64,000 nt of DNA from an uncultured Prevotella sp. (GTDB lineage Bacteria > Bacteroidota > Bacteroidia > Bacteroidales > Bacteroidaceae), in the NCBI GenBank assembly GCA_947167845.1, contig CAMVJQ010000002.1, positions 30,106 to 94,105 on the forward strand, written 5' to 3'. Made by a program: the position numbers and the translations under genes. Shown here piece by piece: positions 24,404 to 33,267 of this stretch. The notes under the pieces were generated by a model. That model saw nothing but the letters and a program-made list of their open reading frames with translations. It was not told where the DNA came from and did no database searches. How positions within the stretch are numbered: position 1 is the stretch's first letter; each line of letters opens with the position of its first letter.

Positions 24404-25837
24404 TTATTTCGTTAAGTAATTGAATGCGTTTTGAGTCATGATCTCGATGTTCTTATGGAACTTCTCTGTGTAGCCGCCCTCATAGGTGTAAGAGTACCAG
24501 TCGTAGCAGCCGGAGCCGATGCAGATGATGCCGCCCTTGCCGTCGTGGGCAGGATATTCCCATGCCACCACAGCACCGTCGCCGCCTACGCCGAGGATCT
24601 TGCCGCCGGTGCGGGCCTCCCAGGTGGCGTGGTCGTCATAGCCTCCCCAGTCGGTGCCGATGTGGTACTGGGCCGTGGAGTTGGTGATGTGATAGCCGGC
24701 ATCGGTGCAGTACACTTCCTGCGGATTGTCACCCTGAACAAGACCCTGCCACATCGGGTGGTCGTTCTGGCCGTCGAAGATGCGGAAACTCCAGGGACCG
24801 CCGCAGAGTTCGGCTCCGTCCTCGTTCTGGCCCCAGCAGTTGTTGGGCGTTGTCCACTCGTCGTCGCCTGTCACGCCGATGAACGACGGCAGGTTAGTGG
24901 CATAGCGTGTCAGCAGCAGTGAGCCGCCATTCTCATAGAACTGGCGCAGTTCGTTCTTTGTATCCAGTGCATACGGAGCCTTGGCCATGAACACATCGTG
25001 GCCGTCGACACCGCCGTCAACGTGGTAGTGCCACCAGATAACCCCGCACTCCGACAGGTCGAGCGTTCCGGCGCGCAGGTCGGCAAACGATGCGTAGAGT
25101 GAACCGCCGATGTTGCCCAGCATCCACTGGCAGGCAGCCTTGGCTTCCGGATCGAGGTCGTTCATCACAGGTGCCTCGCCGATGAAGAGTGCCTTCGGCT
25201 TCTCGATGGCAATCACCGTCACGGTATAGGTGCTCTCGGCTGAGTTGTTGGTCACTTTATAGGTGACGGGCTGTGAGAAGTCCTGAGCCACGCCTGTGCT
25301 TGGCGTGACGGTGGCATTCTGGCTATAGGTGATGGTGGGCACCAGACTGGTGATGTCGACGGAGCCGGGCACATAGACCGTGATGGTCTTCGACTCCTGG
25401 TCGATGGCTCCCTGGTAGATGTCGTTGATGACGAACTGCGAGATACGGGCTTCGTCGTGGAGCACGCTGAGCGTCCAGTTCAGCACCACGTCGCCGTTCC
25501 TGACGCTGAGCACCTTGGCCGCGTCCATATTCAAGGTCTCGCCCTGCTTGATGTTGCATTCGGCACCGTCGGAGATGCTGAGTGCTGTCACCTGCATCGA
25601 GGATGTCTCATACACCTCCGGCAGACGGACGAGGATGCTTCGCGAGGCAAGATCGATGATGCCTTCGTAATTGTCGAGTCGGATGTTCTCCACCATGCAG
25701 TCGCCGCTCAGTTGCAGGTCGCTCACGTGGTCGCTGCTGCAGGATATTATCAATGCACAATTCATAATGCACAATGCACAATAGAACAATGCACAATTCA
25801 CAATGCTCAATGCACAATTTCTTATCTTGGTAATCAT
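24404..25837 (-). CDS. DUF4960 surface lipoprotein, fructan-binding (unit 2)
   Basis: The 477-residue lipoprotein starts at the ATG at 25837 (MITKIRNCALSIV); an in-frame TTG three codons upstream was not used. The signal peptide is unusually repetitive (NCALSIV, NCALFY, CALCIM, NCALIISC) because it is encoded by two heptamer quartets. Two beta domains follow, with DUF5018-like repeats (QAIDQESKTITVYVP, TYSQNATVTPSTG; about 45-215). The DUF4960 domain (about 220-477) carries GVIWWHYHVDGG, GGSLLLTRYATN and GGIICIGSGCYDWY. It sits 6 nt before GH32-2 and 41 nt after SusD-2. Predicted glycan-binding partner of the SusC-2/SusD-2 pair. Confidence 0.88.
   Translation of the reverse strand: MITKIRNCALSIVNCALFYCALCIMNCALIISCSSDHVSDLQLSGDCMVENIRLDNYEGIIDLASRSILVRLPEVYETSSMQVTALSISDGAECNIKQGETLNMDAAKVLSVRNGDVVLNWTLSVLHDEARISQFVINDIYQGAIDQESKTITVYVPGSVDITSLVPTITYSQNATVTPSTGVAQDFSQPVTYKVTNNSAESTYTVTVIAIEKPKALFIGEAPVMNDLDPEAKAACQWMLGNIGGSLYASFADLRAGTLDLSECGVIWWHYHVDGGVDGHDVFMAKAPYALDTKNELRQFYENGGSLLLTRYATNLPSFIGVTGDDEWTTPNNCWGQNEDGAELCGGPWSFRIFDGQNDHPMWQGLVQGDNPQEVYCTDAGYHITNSTAQYHIGTDWGGYDDHATWEARTGGKILGVGGDGAVVAWEYPAHDGKGGIICIGSGCYDWYSYTYEGGYTEKFHKNIEIMTQNAFNYLTK
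25751..25814. repeat. double heptamer quartet in the DUF4960-2 signal peptide
   Basis: Four units (CAATGCA, CAATTCA, TAATGCA, CAATGCA), an 8-bp spacer CAATAGAA, then four more (CAATGCA, CAATTCA, CAATGCT, CAATGCA). The same 4+8+4 layout occurs in regulator 2 at 35542. Confidence 0.85.
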
Positions 25838-25839
25838 AA

Positions 25840-25867
25840 TTTTCAATTTTCAATTTTCAATTTTCAA
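25840..25867. repeat. heptamer quartet (TTTTCAA x4) before the DUF4960-2 start
   Basis: Four perfect TTTTCAA units lie between the SusD-2 stop and the DUF4960-2 ATG, exactly 25 nt from the inner quartet in the coding region. Confidence 0.9.
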
Positions 25868-25878
25868 TTCTCAGTCTC

Positions 25879-27618
25879 TTACCAGTTGCCAATGTTCTGG
25901 GTGTAGTGCCCGTTGGATGCTGACAACTGCTCGAAAGGAATGGGCAGATACTCGTCCTTGTTGGCCGTAAAGTGGGCACCGCTGTAGATGGCGCAACTTT
26001 TGATCTCCTCGGCATAGTATTTGTTTAATACCGTCGCAGCATCACCCCAGCGTACGAGGTCGAAGAATCGCTCGCACTCCATGCCCAGTTCCAGGCGGCG
26101 CTCCATCTTCACAATCTTGATGGCCTCTTCCTTGGAATAGGTGCCTTTGTAATTGGAGATGTACATCTTCACGCCATAGGCATTCTGATAGTTGCCAATC
26201 ATCTGTGTGCTGGAGGCGGCACGGGTGCGGATCTGATTGACCAGACTGATGGCCTGGTCGGTCTGTCCCAACTGTGCGTATGCCTCGGCGCGCTCCAGCA
26301 GTACGTCGGCATAGCGGAAGACGATGCGGTTCATCGACGAGGCCCAGTAACTGCCCTTGATCAGATAGTTGTCGATGAGGGCGGGGTCTACGTTCTGCTT
26401 CAGCGATACATTGTAGCCGTAGAGTCCGTTAGAGCGGCTCCAGATGCTGGTCTCCTCCATCATATAGTTCTTGTTGAACATATAGGGCAGTCCGGGGATG
26501 CCGATGGTCAGGAACAGGCGCGGGTCGGCATTGTCGCTGGACTTGTCGTAGTTCTTCTCGTTGAACGTGTCGAGCAGGGGCAGTCCGTCGGCACCGGTGC
26601 GATAGGCATTCACAAGGTTCTGTGAGGGCTTGTAGAAGTCGCAGCCACCATCCGTGGCACCAGGGATGTTGGGGGGAATCAGGCCGTAACTCCAGTTCAG
26701 GTTGCCGTAGGTGCTGCCGTCGTTGCGTGAGTATTGGATGGCCCAAAGGCTCTCCTTGCCGTTCTCATACTGCTCCTCAGGACGGAAGTTGTTGTGGATG
26801 TCATCTTCCAGACCGTAGTTGGCGTAGAGTGCGGGGTTCGTAAACTCGATGACTTTCTCCAGGTCGCCCTCATTGATGCTGGTCACCTGATTGCTGTTGG
26901 CGTCATCCTGACGATAGGCCTTATAGAGATATACCTTTGCCAGGAAGGCGGCGGCAGAGGCCTTCGTCGGGCGGCCCTTGTCGGCCTGAGTCTGGGGCAG
27001 CGTGTTGTAGGCTTCCATCAGGTCGTTGATGATGAGTTGCCAGCCCTCGTCGTTGGTATATGTGCGGTTAGAGAGTTCGTTATACTCGTCGTAAGTCAGA
27101 TTTTCGTTCACCACGAAGGGAATATTCTTGTAGAGACGCTTCAGCAGGAAGTGGCCGTAGGCACGCAGGAACTTCATCTCGGCCAGGCGCTGCTGCTTCA
27201 TCGTGTAGTCGTCGCCGGTGGTGTTGAGAAGGGCGATGGCGGTGTTTACGCGTGAGAGGCTGTTGTAGAGGCGCACCCACATGTCGTTGATGTTCCAGTT
27301 CTTGGTCAGCACACCCTGCTGAACCTCCAATTGGTGGAATACGTCGCCGTCGCTTGTGCCGCTTCCGCCCTTGTAGGCATCGTCGCTGCGTACATCGAAG
27401 TTCCACATAGAGAAGGAAGAGTTGATGTCTTCTGCCGTAGTGAATACTGCATAGGCTGACACGACCATGGCTTCAGCGTTTTCAGGTGTCTTCACCTGCT
27501 CGTCGCTCAGTGTCCCCTGTGGCGTGTGCTCCTCGAGGAAGTCGCTGCAGGAGATAAAGAGGAGAGTCAATGCACAATGCACAATGCATAATGCACAATT
27601 TTTTATCATAGTAATCAT
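25879..27618 (-). CDS. SusD/RagB-like surface lipoprotein (SusD-2)
   Basis: The 579-residue SusD homologue starts at the ATG at 27618 (MITMIKNCALCIVHCAL); lipobox LLFISC with Cys near residue 24. RagB/SusD landmarks include SDDAYKGGSGTSDGD, MKFLRAYGHFLLKRLYKNIPFV, KMERRLELGMECERFFDLVRWGDA and the closing PIPFEQLSASNGHYTQNIGNW. It is the lid of SusC-2, which ends 33 nt upstream. Part of its signal peptide is heptamer-encoded. It belongs to the same subfamily as SusD-1 but is clearly divergent, so the two units may bind different fructans (for example levan and inulin); this is inference. Confidence 0.94.
   Translation of the reverse strand: MITMIKNCALCIVHCALTLLFISCSDFLEEHTPQGTLSDEQVKTPENAEAMVVSAYAVFTTAEDINSSFSMWNFDVRSDDAYKGGSGTSDGDVFHQLEVQQGVLTKNWNINDMWVRLYNSLSRVNTAIALLNTTGDDYTMKQQRLAEMKFLRAYGHFLLKRLYKNIPFVVNENLTYDEYNELSNRTYTNDEGWQLIINDLMEAYNTLPQTQADKGRPTKASAAAFLAKVYLYKAYRQDDANSNQVTSINEGDLEKVIEFTNPALYANYGLEDDIHNNFRPEEQYENGKESLWAIQYSRNDGSTYGNLNWSYGLIPPNIPGATDGGCDFYKPSQNLVNAYRTGADGLPLLDTFNEKNYDKSSDNADPRLFLTIGIPGLPYMFNKNYMMEETSIWSRSNGLYGYNVSLKQNVDPALIDNYLIKGSYWASSMNRIVFRYADVLLERAEAYAQLGQTDQAISLVNQIRTRAASSTQMIGNYQNAYGVKMYISNYKGTYSKEEAIKIVKMERRLELGMECERFFDLVRWGDAATVLNKYYAEEIKSCAIYSGAHFTANKDEYLPIPFEQLSASNGHYTQNIGNW
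27568..27595. repeat. heptamer quartet inside the SusD-2 signal peptide
   Basis: Units CAATGCA, CAATGCA, CAATGCA, TAATGCA are read on the minus strand as NCALCIVHCAL. Confidence 0.9.
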
Positions 27619-27620
27619 AA

Positions 27621-27648
27621 TTTTCAATTTTCAATTATCAATTATCAA
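27621..27648. repeat. heptamer quartet before the SusD-2 start
   Basis: Units TTTTCAA, TTTTCAA, TTATCAA, TTATCAA fill the SusC-2/SusD-2 junction, 25 nt from the inner quartet as in DUF4960-2. Confidence 0.9.
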
Positions 27649-27651
27649 TTC

Positions 27652-30600
27652 TTAAAACGATACGTTCAGTCCGAAGGTGATATTAAGGGGAATCGGGTAG
27701 CCATAGTTGGCATTCTCGGGATCCACGCCCGTAAACTTCTTGCTGCTGATGGTCAGCAGGTTCTGGGCTGAGAGATACATGCGGAGCCGCTCGGCATAGA
27801 TTTTCTCGCAGACCTTCTTGGGAATATTGTAGCCGATCTGTATGGTGCGCAACTTGGCGAACGAGCCGTTCTCTACGAAATAACTGCTGACGCGCTTCTC
27901 ATTGTTGTTGTCCATGATGCTGATGGCGGGGATATTCGAATCGTTGTTGGCCGGTGTCCATGCATCGAGCAGACGGCGGCCCTTGTTCAGGTTGGAGATG
28001 TTCAGACCGCTCCAGAGGTCGGTCTCCTTCTTCAGGTCGCTGATGACATCGACGCCCTGCACACCCTGCCAGAACATGGTGAAGTCGAGATTCTTGTACT
28101 GCAGATAGATGTTCAGGCCCCAGGTGAAGTCGGGTGTCGGATCGTAGATCCACTGCTGGTCGGCCTCGGTGATCATGCCGTCGCCATTGAGGTCCTTCCA
28201 GCGGATGCGGCCGATGCCGGCACCGTTCTGACTGGCGTGATTGTCGATCTCCTCCTGGCTCTTGAAGATGCCGTCGTAGACATAGCCCACCTGTGAGTAC
28301 ATCGGGTGTCCCACGACGCTTTCCACGCCGTTGCCGCCGAAGGTACCGTTGGCAGCGATGGTCTCTGGCAGTTTTGTCACTTTGTTGCGATAGGTGCCGA
28401 TATTGCCTGAGAGGTCGTACTGGAAGTCGCCGATATTGCCGCGATAGCCGATGTTGGCCTCGATACCCTTGTTCTCCACCTCGCCGGCGTTGATCCACTG
28501 GCTGCTGCCTTCGCCCATCACGCCGATGCCGGGCATATAGACCAGGATGTCCTTTGTCTTCTTGAAGTACCACTCCAGTGAGCCGTAGAGGGCATTGCGG
28601 AACATGCCGAAGTCGAGACCGATGTTCGTCTGAGTCGTCGTCTCCCACTTCAGATTGTCATTGCCGAGTTGGTTGCGCTTGAATCCGCTGGGCAGCGTCT
28701 GTCCGCCGTTGGTACCGGCGATGTCGTAACTGGTGCCGTAACTCTGTCCGCCGAAGCCTGCCTCGCCGTAGTTGCTCTCATAGAGCGTATAGCGGGCGAT
28801 GTTGGATATCTCCTGGTTACCGGTCTGTCCCCATGAGGCGCGCAGTTTCAGGTTGTCGAGCCAAGAGACATTCTTGAGGAACTTCTCCTCGTTGATTCTC
28901 CATCCGGCACTGACAGAGGGGAAGGTGCCGTAGCGGTTGTTGCGTCCGAAGCGGCTGCTGCCGTCGTAGCGCATCGTCAGACTGAGCAGGTAGCGGTCGG
29001 CATAGTTATAGTTGATTTTTCCGAAATAGGATATCAGCGTGTAGCCTTCGCCTGAGCCGTAGGCCTCGGCCTCGCCCACACCGGCATTGGGCCACATATA
29101 GTCGGGTGTGAGCACGGCAAAGTCGAACTTCTTGCCGCTGTAGTTGGTGTCATCCTCGCGGTTCAACTCGATACCGGCCATGGCGTCGGCACGATGGAGA
29201 CCCTTTTCCAGGGCGTATGTGGCCACGGCATTCCACATCCACTTGGTCCAGTGCTCCTGCTTGCCTTCCACGGCATTGATCGGGTTGGCCACTGTTCCCT
29301 CTGTGATGGGGTAGGTGAAGATGCGCTGCTGCTTCTGGGCATAGTCGATACCGAAGGTGGTCTTGACGTTGAGGTCCTTCAGGGGATTGATGTTCAGGAA
29401 GGCATCGCCGAACGTGCGCCAGTAACTGTAGCGGTTGTCGCTGTTGCGGTCCAGGCGGGCCACAGGGTTCTCACGGTCGGGATAGCCGCCCACGGGCCCG
29501 GCATATTTCCCGTCGGTCGTGTAGACGGGCAGCGACGGGTTGAACTGCAATACGTTCTGCAGGAATCCGCCGGGGGCATTGACTTCGCTGGTGCGGTTGA
29601 GCGTGAAGTGCTCGCCGACGGTGATCAGGTTCTTATCGCCGATCTTCACCAGTTTGTACTCAGTGTTGATACGGGCAGAGAAGCGCTCGAAGTCGCTGCT
29701 CTTGATGATGCCCTTATTCTTATAGTAGCCGAGGGAGAAGAATGATGAGCCGCGCTCCGAGCCGTTGCTCAGCGATACATTGTACTGCTGGATCAGTCCG
29801 GTGCGGGTGGTCTTGTCGAACCAGTCGGTGTCGGCTGCGGGTGTTGTGCCGGCAGCGTCGAGATACTTGTTCATCGTGATATTGCGGAGCATGGGCTGTC
29901 CCTGCTGATCGTAGGTCCAGTCGTAACGGTAGCCCAGGCCGTTGGAGTTGGGGTCGAGCCCGTCGTTCACATAGCCTTGCCACATCACCTGTCCGAACTC
30001 CTTGGCATTGAGCACCTTCATCTTGTGGGCATAGGTCTGCACGGCGACGCTGGCGTCAAAGTCGATTCTCACCTTGCCCTCCTTGCCGCGCTTGGTGGTG
30101 ATGATGATCACACCGTTGGCAGCACGCGAGCCATAGATGCTGGCAGAGGCGGCATCCTTGAGCACCTGGATGCTCTCGATGTCGTTGCCGTTCAGTTCGT
30201 GCATACCAGCCTTGGTGGGCACGCCGTCGATGATGTAGAGGGGGTCGTTGTTGTTGAGGGTACCGACACCACGGATGCGGACGGTGGCCGAACCGGAGGG
30301 TGAACCGTCGGCAGAGATGTTCATGCCCGGCACGCGTCCCTGCATGGCCTTGATGGGGTTGTTCTCATTCTGCTTGGCCAGGTCGGAGGGGGACACCACA
30401 GAGACGGCACCGGTGAGGTCGGACTTGCGCTGGGTGGTATAGCCCGTCACCACAACCTCCTCTACCATCAGTGCATCGTCTTGCATCGTCACCTTCATTC
30501 CGTTCTGTGCCGCCACTTCCTGGGTCAGGAATCCGATGTAGGAGAAGACGAGCGTGCGGCCCGCTTCAACCTTCAGTGTGAAGTTTCCGTCGAAGTCGGT

Positions 30601-30759
30601 CACAGTGCCGTTCGACGTTCCTTTCTCCATTACCGTCGCACCGATCACGGTCTCACCCGTAGGATCGACCACGGTGCCATGGATCTCTGTCTGCGCGTAC
30701 AATAATGTACCCACAAGCAAGAGTCCGAAACTTAGTAACGCTCTTTTTAGTTGTTCCAT
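27652..30759 (-). CDS. SusC-like TonB-dependent transporter (SusC-2)
   Basis: The 1035-residue SusC protein has a signal peptide ending LLYAQ, a carboxypeptidase-like regulatory domain (ITEIHGTVVDPTGETVIGAT region, about 22-100), plug signatures PLYIIDGVPTKAGM and DAASASIYGSRAANGVIIITTKRG, and a barrel ending NITFGLNVSF. It heads the operon SusC-SusD-DUF4960-GH32 with gaps of 33, 41 and 6 nt. It is divergent from regulator 1, whose ATG lies 207 nt away. Start is the ATG at 30759 (MEQLKRALLSFG). It should import fructan oligosaccharides captured by SusD-2. Confidence 0.95.
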   Translation of the reverse strand: MEQLKRALLSFGLLLVGTLLYAQTEIHGTVVDPTGETVIGATVMEKGTSNGTVTDFDGNFTLKVEAGRTLVFSYIGFLTQEVAAQNGMKVTMQDDALMVEEVVVTGYTTQRKSDLTGAVSVVSPSDLAKQNENNPIKAMQGRVPGMNISADGSPSGSATVRIRGVGTLNNNDPLYIIDGVPTKAGMHELNGNDIESIQVLKDAASASIYGSRAANGVIIITTKRGKEGKVRIDFDASVAVQTYAHKMKVLNAKEFGQVMWQGYVNDGLDPNSNGLGYRYDWTYDQQGQPMLRNITMNKYLDAAGTTPAADTDWFDKTTRTGLIQQYNVSLSNGSERGSSFFSLGYYKNKGIIKSSDFERFSARINTEYKLVKIGDKNLITVGEHFTLNRTSEVNAPGGFLQNVLQFNPSLPVYTTDGKYAGPVGGYPDRENPVARLDRNSDNRYSYWRTFGDAFLNINPLKDLNVKTTFGIDYAQKQQRIFTYPITEGTVANPINAVEGKQEHWTKWMWNAVATYALEKGLHRADAMAGIELNREDDTNYSGKKFDFAVLTPDYMWPNAGVGEAEAYGSGEGYTLISYFGKINYNYADRYLLSLTMRYDGSSRFGRNNRYGTFPSVSAGWRINEEKFLKNVSWLDNLKLRASWGQTGNQEISNIARYTLYESNYGEAGFGGQSYGTSYDIAGTNGGQTLPSGFKRNQLGNDNLKWETTTQTNIGLDFGMFRNALYGSLEWYFKKTKDILVYMPGIGVMGEGSSQWINAGEVENKGIEANIGYRGNIGDFQYDLSGNIGTYRNKVTKLPETIAANGTFGGNGVESVVGHPMYSQVGYVYDGIFKSQEEIDNHASQNGAGIGRIRWKDLNGDGMITEADQQWIYDPTPDFTWGLNIYLQYKNLDFTMFWQGVQGVDVISDLKKETDLWSGLNISNLNKGRRLLDAWTPANNDSNIPAISIMDNNNEKRVSSYFVENGSFAKLRTIQIGYNIPKKVCEKIYAERLRMYLSAQNLLTISSKKFTGVDPENANYGYPIPLNITFGLNVSF

Positions 30760-30810
30760 TGTTGTTCTTTTAAAAGGGTTAGTAAACGTTTGTCATTTTA
30801 AAATTTGATG

Positions 30811-30818
30811 CAAAATTA
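30811..30818 (-). promoter_or_regulatory. -7 box of the SusC-2 operon (TAATTTTG)
   Basis: TAATTTTG followed by CATCAAATTT on the minus strand lies 52 nt upstream of the SusC-2 ATG and fits TAnnTTTG. Confidence 0.6.
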
Positions 30819-30829
30819 CCTCTATATAT

Positions 30830-30895
30830 GCAACAAATGTTTCAAAAATGATTCAAAACCTGCCAAAAATGATACGATGTAACAAATCGTGCCGT
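30830..30895. promoter_or_regulatory. candidate regulator-binding region between SusC-2 and regulator 1
   Basis: On the minus strand TGTTACATCG, ATCATTTTTG, TGAATCATTTTTGAAACA and TGTTGCA recur in the short divergent region. They resemble the elements upstream of SusC-1 and GH32-1 (TGTTACATTG, AAAAATGTT). No exact shared palindrome was found here, so the claim is weaker than for GH32-1. Confidence 0.35.
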
Positions 30896-30935
30896 CTTAG
30901 TTCATATCGTTTATGTCAGTTTCTGTATTTTTTTG

Positions 30936-30943
30936 TATCTTTG
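30936..30943 (+). promoter_or_regulatory. -7 box of regulator 1 (TATCTTTG)
   Basis: TATCTTTG followed by CACCC lies 23 nt before the ATG at 30967. It also argues against the upstream in-frame ATG at 30913, which lies before the promoter. Confidence 0.7.
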
Positions 30944-30966
30944 CACCCAAGAAACCGAAAACTGTA

Positions 30967-33168
30967 ATGATGATGACGAGAACATTCCTTGCGTACCTTA
31001 TTATGTGTATGGCTGGCTTGGCCGTGCTGACATCCTGCTCCAGTGGCAGCAAGGTGTACAAGATTGGTGTGTCGCAATGTGGTAAAGGGCGTTGGCGCGA
31101 CAAGGTGAATCACGAGATGCTGGCAGCCCAGCACCTCTACCGTGAGGATGCAAAGGTGATCATCGCCAGTGCCGACGACAATACGCAGCAGCAAATCAGG
31201 CAGATTGACAGTCTGGTCAGCCTGGGCATCGACTTGCTGGTGGTGGCCCCCAACGAGGCAGCCCCCATCTCAGCCGCTGTCTCGCGGGTCAGGGACAAGG
31301 GCATCCCCGTGATCTGCTTCGACCGCAAGGTGGAGGCCGACAACTATACCGCCTTCATCGGATGCAGTAATGTGGAGGCAGGAAAGGCCGTCGGCATCAA
31401 CGTCGTCGACGTGGCCCGAGGGATGACGAATCAAAGACCTGTCCCCTTGATTCTGGAGGTGACTGGACTGATGAGCAGTTCGCCGGCCCGGGAGCGCCAT
31501 CAGGGATTTGCACAGGCGTTGGCGGGGCACGACGAACTGGACTATGTCTGCCGCGAGGGTGACTGGAGTTCAGAGGAAACCTACCGCATCGTGATGGAGC
31601 AAATCAAGACAGGCCGGCTGCCCGATATCGTGTTCTGCCATAACGACGGTATGGCAACGGGTGCCTACAAGGCTGTGGTGGAGACCGGGACGGAAGGCAA
31701 GGTCAGAATATTCGGTATCGACGGTATGCCGGGCGAAGGTCTCGACTACGTGCAGTTCGGCCATCAGACGGCCACGTATGTCTATCCTACAGGAGGGGAT
31801 GAGATAGTCAGGCTGGCGCTCGACATCCTGACGGGCCGCCCCTACCAGCGGGAGAACAGGCTTCAGGGTATCCTCGTGGTGAAGGAGAATGCCTGGTCAG
31901 TGGCCGCCACCACCAATGAACTGCTCCGGCAGAATGAGAATCTGGTGGTGATCCAGGATAAACTGGAGAACTATTTCGGACTCTACAACATACAAAGCAA
32001 AATCATAGCAGTGTGCGTCTGTGCGATGCTGCTGCTGGTGGCGGGCATCCTGCTTATATGGCGGGCAGTGGTTAAGACACGAACCGCCAACCGACGTATC
32101 CGGGCGATGCACGACGAGCAGACGGCCTTCTATACCAATGCCCGCCACCAGTTGCGCACTCCACTGACACTGGTGGCCGGACCTGTGAAGAAGATACAGG
32201 ATGCCAAAGTGCTGAAGGGAGATTGGCAGGAATTGATAGACATCGTGGCAAGGAACATCGCGCAACTGGAGACCGTCGTCTCTGATGTGTTGAACTTCAA
32301 GATGGGGGCTGGGCAGACAGTCGTTGATGATGCGTCGGCAGAATGGACTCTGCAGCATAAATCGGCGACGGAGAATTTGCAGGGGCAACGCCTGGCACAG
32401 ATGAAGCAGGACGACTCTGATGAACTGGCCAATGTGCTGATAGTGGACGACAATGCTGATATGCGTCGCTATCTGCGTACGCTGCTTGCTGATAAGTTCT
32501 ATGTCATAGAGGCACCTGACGGGCAGAGTGGTCTGAAACTGGCCCGGGAGTGCGTGCCCGACATTGTGGTCAGCGACGTGATGATGCCCGTGATGGACGG
32601 CCTGCAGTTCTGTCGTCGGCTTAAAGAGGACAATATAACCAGTCATATTCCCGTTATTCTATTGACGGCCCGCAGCGCAGAGTCGCAACAGGTGGAAGGC
32701 TATGAGCATGGTGCTGATGCCTATCTGATCAAGCCGTTCAGTGCCCCACTGCTTGTGGCCCGGATCTATAATCTGCTGAAAAACCGGCAGACGCTGCGTC
32801 ATCTGGCGGATGCCAGGCAGGAGGAACAGCAGCCCCTATTGAGCACTCAGGATAAACTCTTTGCCGATGCCCTCAAGCAGGCCTTCCAGCGCAATCTGCC
32901 GAATCCAGACCTGAAGATGGATGACTTGGGCGACGAGTTGGGGATGAGTCGTGTGCAACTCTATCGCAAGGTGAAAGCCCTGACAGGCACGTCGCCTGTG
33001 GAACTGCTGCGTGAGATGCGCCTACAGCGCGGTTATACGCTGATTACGACAACCACCAAGAGTATATCAGAAATAGCATACGAGGTGGGCTTCCACACAC
33101 CCAGTTATTTCTCAAATTGCTTCAAGAAACAATTCGGGCAGTATCCGACGGAACTGAGAGGGGATTGA
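30967..33168 (+). CDS. hybrid two-component regulator, fructose-sensor type, no kinase domain (1)
   Basis: The 733-residue single-protein regulator resembles BT1754. An N-terminal signal/lipobox-like segment (VLTSC) precedes a LacI/ribose-binding-like periplasmic domain (about 28-315; YKIGVSQCGKGRW, GIPVICFDRK, FCHNDGMATGAYKA, FGIDGMPGEGLDYV). Then come a membrane helix (about 345-365), a dimerisation/His box (ARHQLRTPLTL), a receiver (VLIVDDNADMRRYL, VVSDVMMPVMDG, LLTAR, KPFS) and a C-terminal AraC-type HTH. Between the His box and the receiver only about 105 residues exist, with no N, G1 or G2 boxes, so the HATPase_c kinase domain is missing. It is divergent from SusC-2 and probably activates the fructan operons. 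Confidence 0.9.
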   Translation: MMMTRTFLAYLIMCMAGLAVLTSCSSGSKVYKIGVSQCGKGRWRDKVNHEMLAAQHLYREDAKVIIASADDNTQQQIRQIDSLVSLGIDLLVVAPNEAAPISAAVSRVRDKGIPVICFDRKVEADNYTAFIGCSNVEAGKAVGINVVDVARGMTNQRPVPLILEVTGLMSSSPARERHQGFAQALAGHDELDYVCREGDWSSEETYRIVMEQIKTGRLPDIVFCHNDGMATGAYKAVVETGTEGKVRIFGIDGMPGEGLDYVQFGHQTATYVYPTGGDEIVRLALDILTGRPYQRENRLQGILVVKENAWSVAATTNELLRQNENLVVIQDKLENYFGLYNIQSKIIAVCVCAMLLLVAGILLIWRAVVKTRTANRRIRAMHDEQTAFYTNARHQLRTPLTLVAGPVKKIQDAKVLKGDWQELIDIVARNIAQLETVVSDVLNFKMGAGQTVVDDASAEWTLQHKSATENLQGQRLAQMKQDDSDELANVLIVDDNADMRRYLRTLLADKFYVIEAPDGQSGLKLARECVPDIVVSDVMMPVMDGLQFCRRLKEDNITSHIPVILLTARSAESQQVEGYEHGADAYLIKPFSAPLLVARIYNLLKNRQTLRHLADARQEEQQPLLSTQDKLFADALKQAFQRNLPNPDLKMDDLGDELGMSRVQLYRKVKALTGTSPVELLREMRLQRGYTLITTTTKSISEIAYEVGFHTPSYFSNCFKKQFGQYPTELRGD

Positions 33169-33267
33169 TAAGCCTGCAGTGACTTTTTCGGGGAAGCCCC
33201 CCGAAGAGTTCCACGCATTCCCGCTGACGCGTCTACCCGTTGCCTTTCCTGTAGGAGGGGGATGCGG

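Noticed and set aside
25740..25870. Sequencing or assembly error in the repetitive signal-peptide regions
   Set aside because: Frames stay open through start, signal core and lipobox in several independent genes, so the repeats are genuine coding sequence.
30913..30966. Earlier start for regulator 1
   Set aside because: That ATG lies upstream of the TATCTTTG promoter, and the added peptide is not a signal sequence.
33178..33206. Terminator between the two convergent regulators
   Set aside because: TTCGGGG/CCCCCCGAA can pair but there is no T-tract on either strand, so it is not called.
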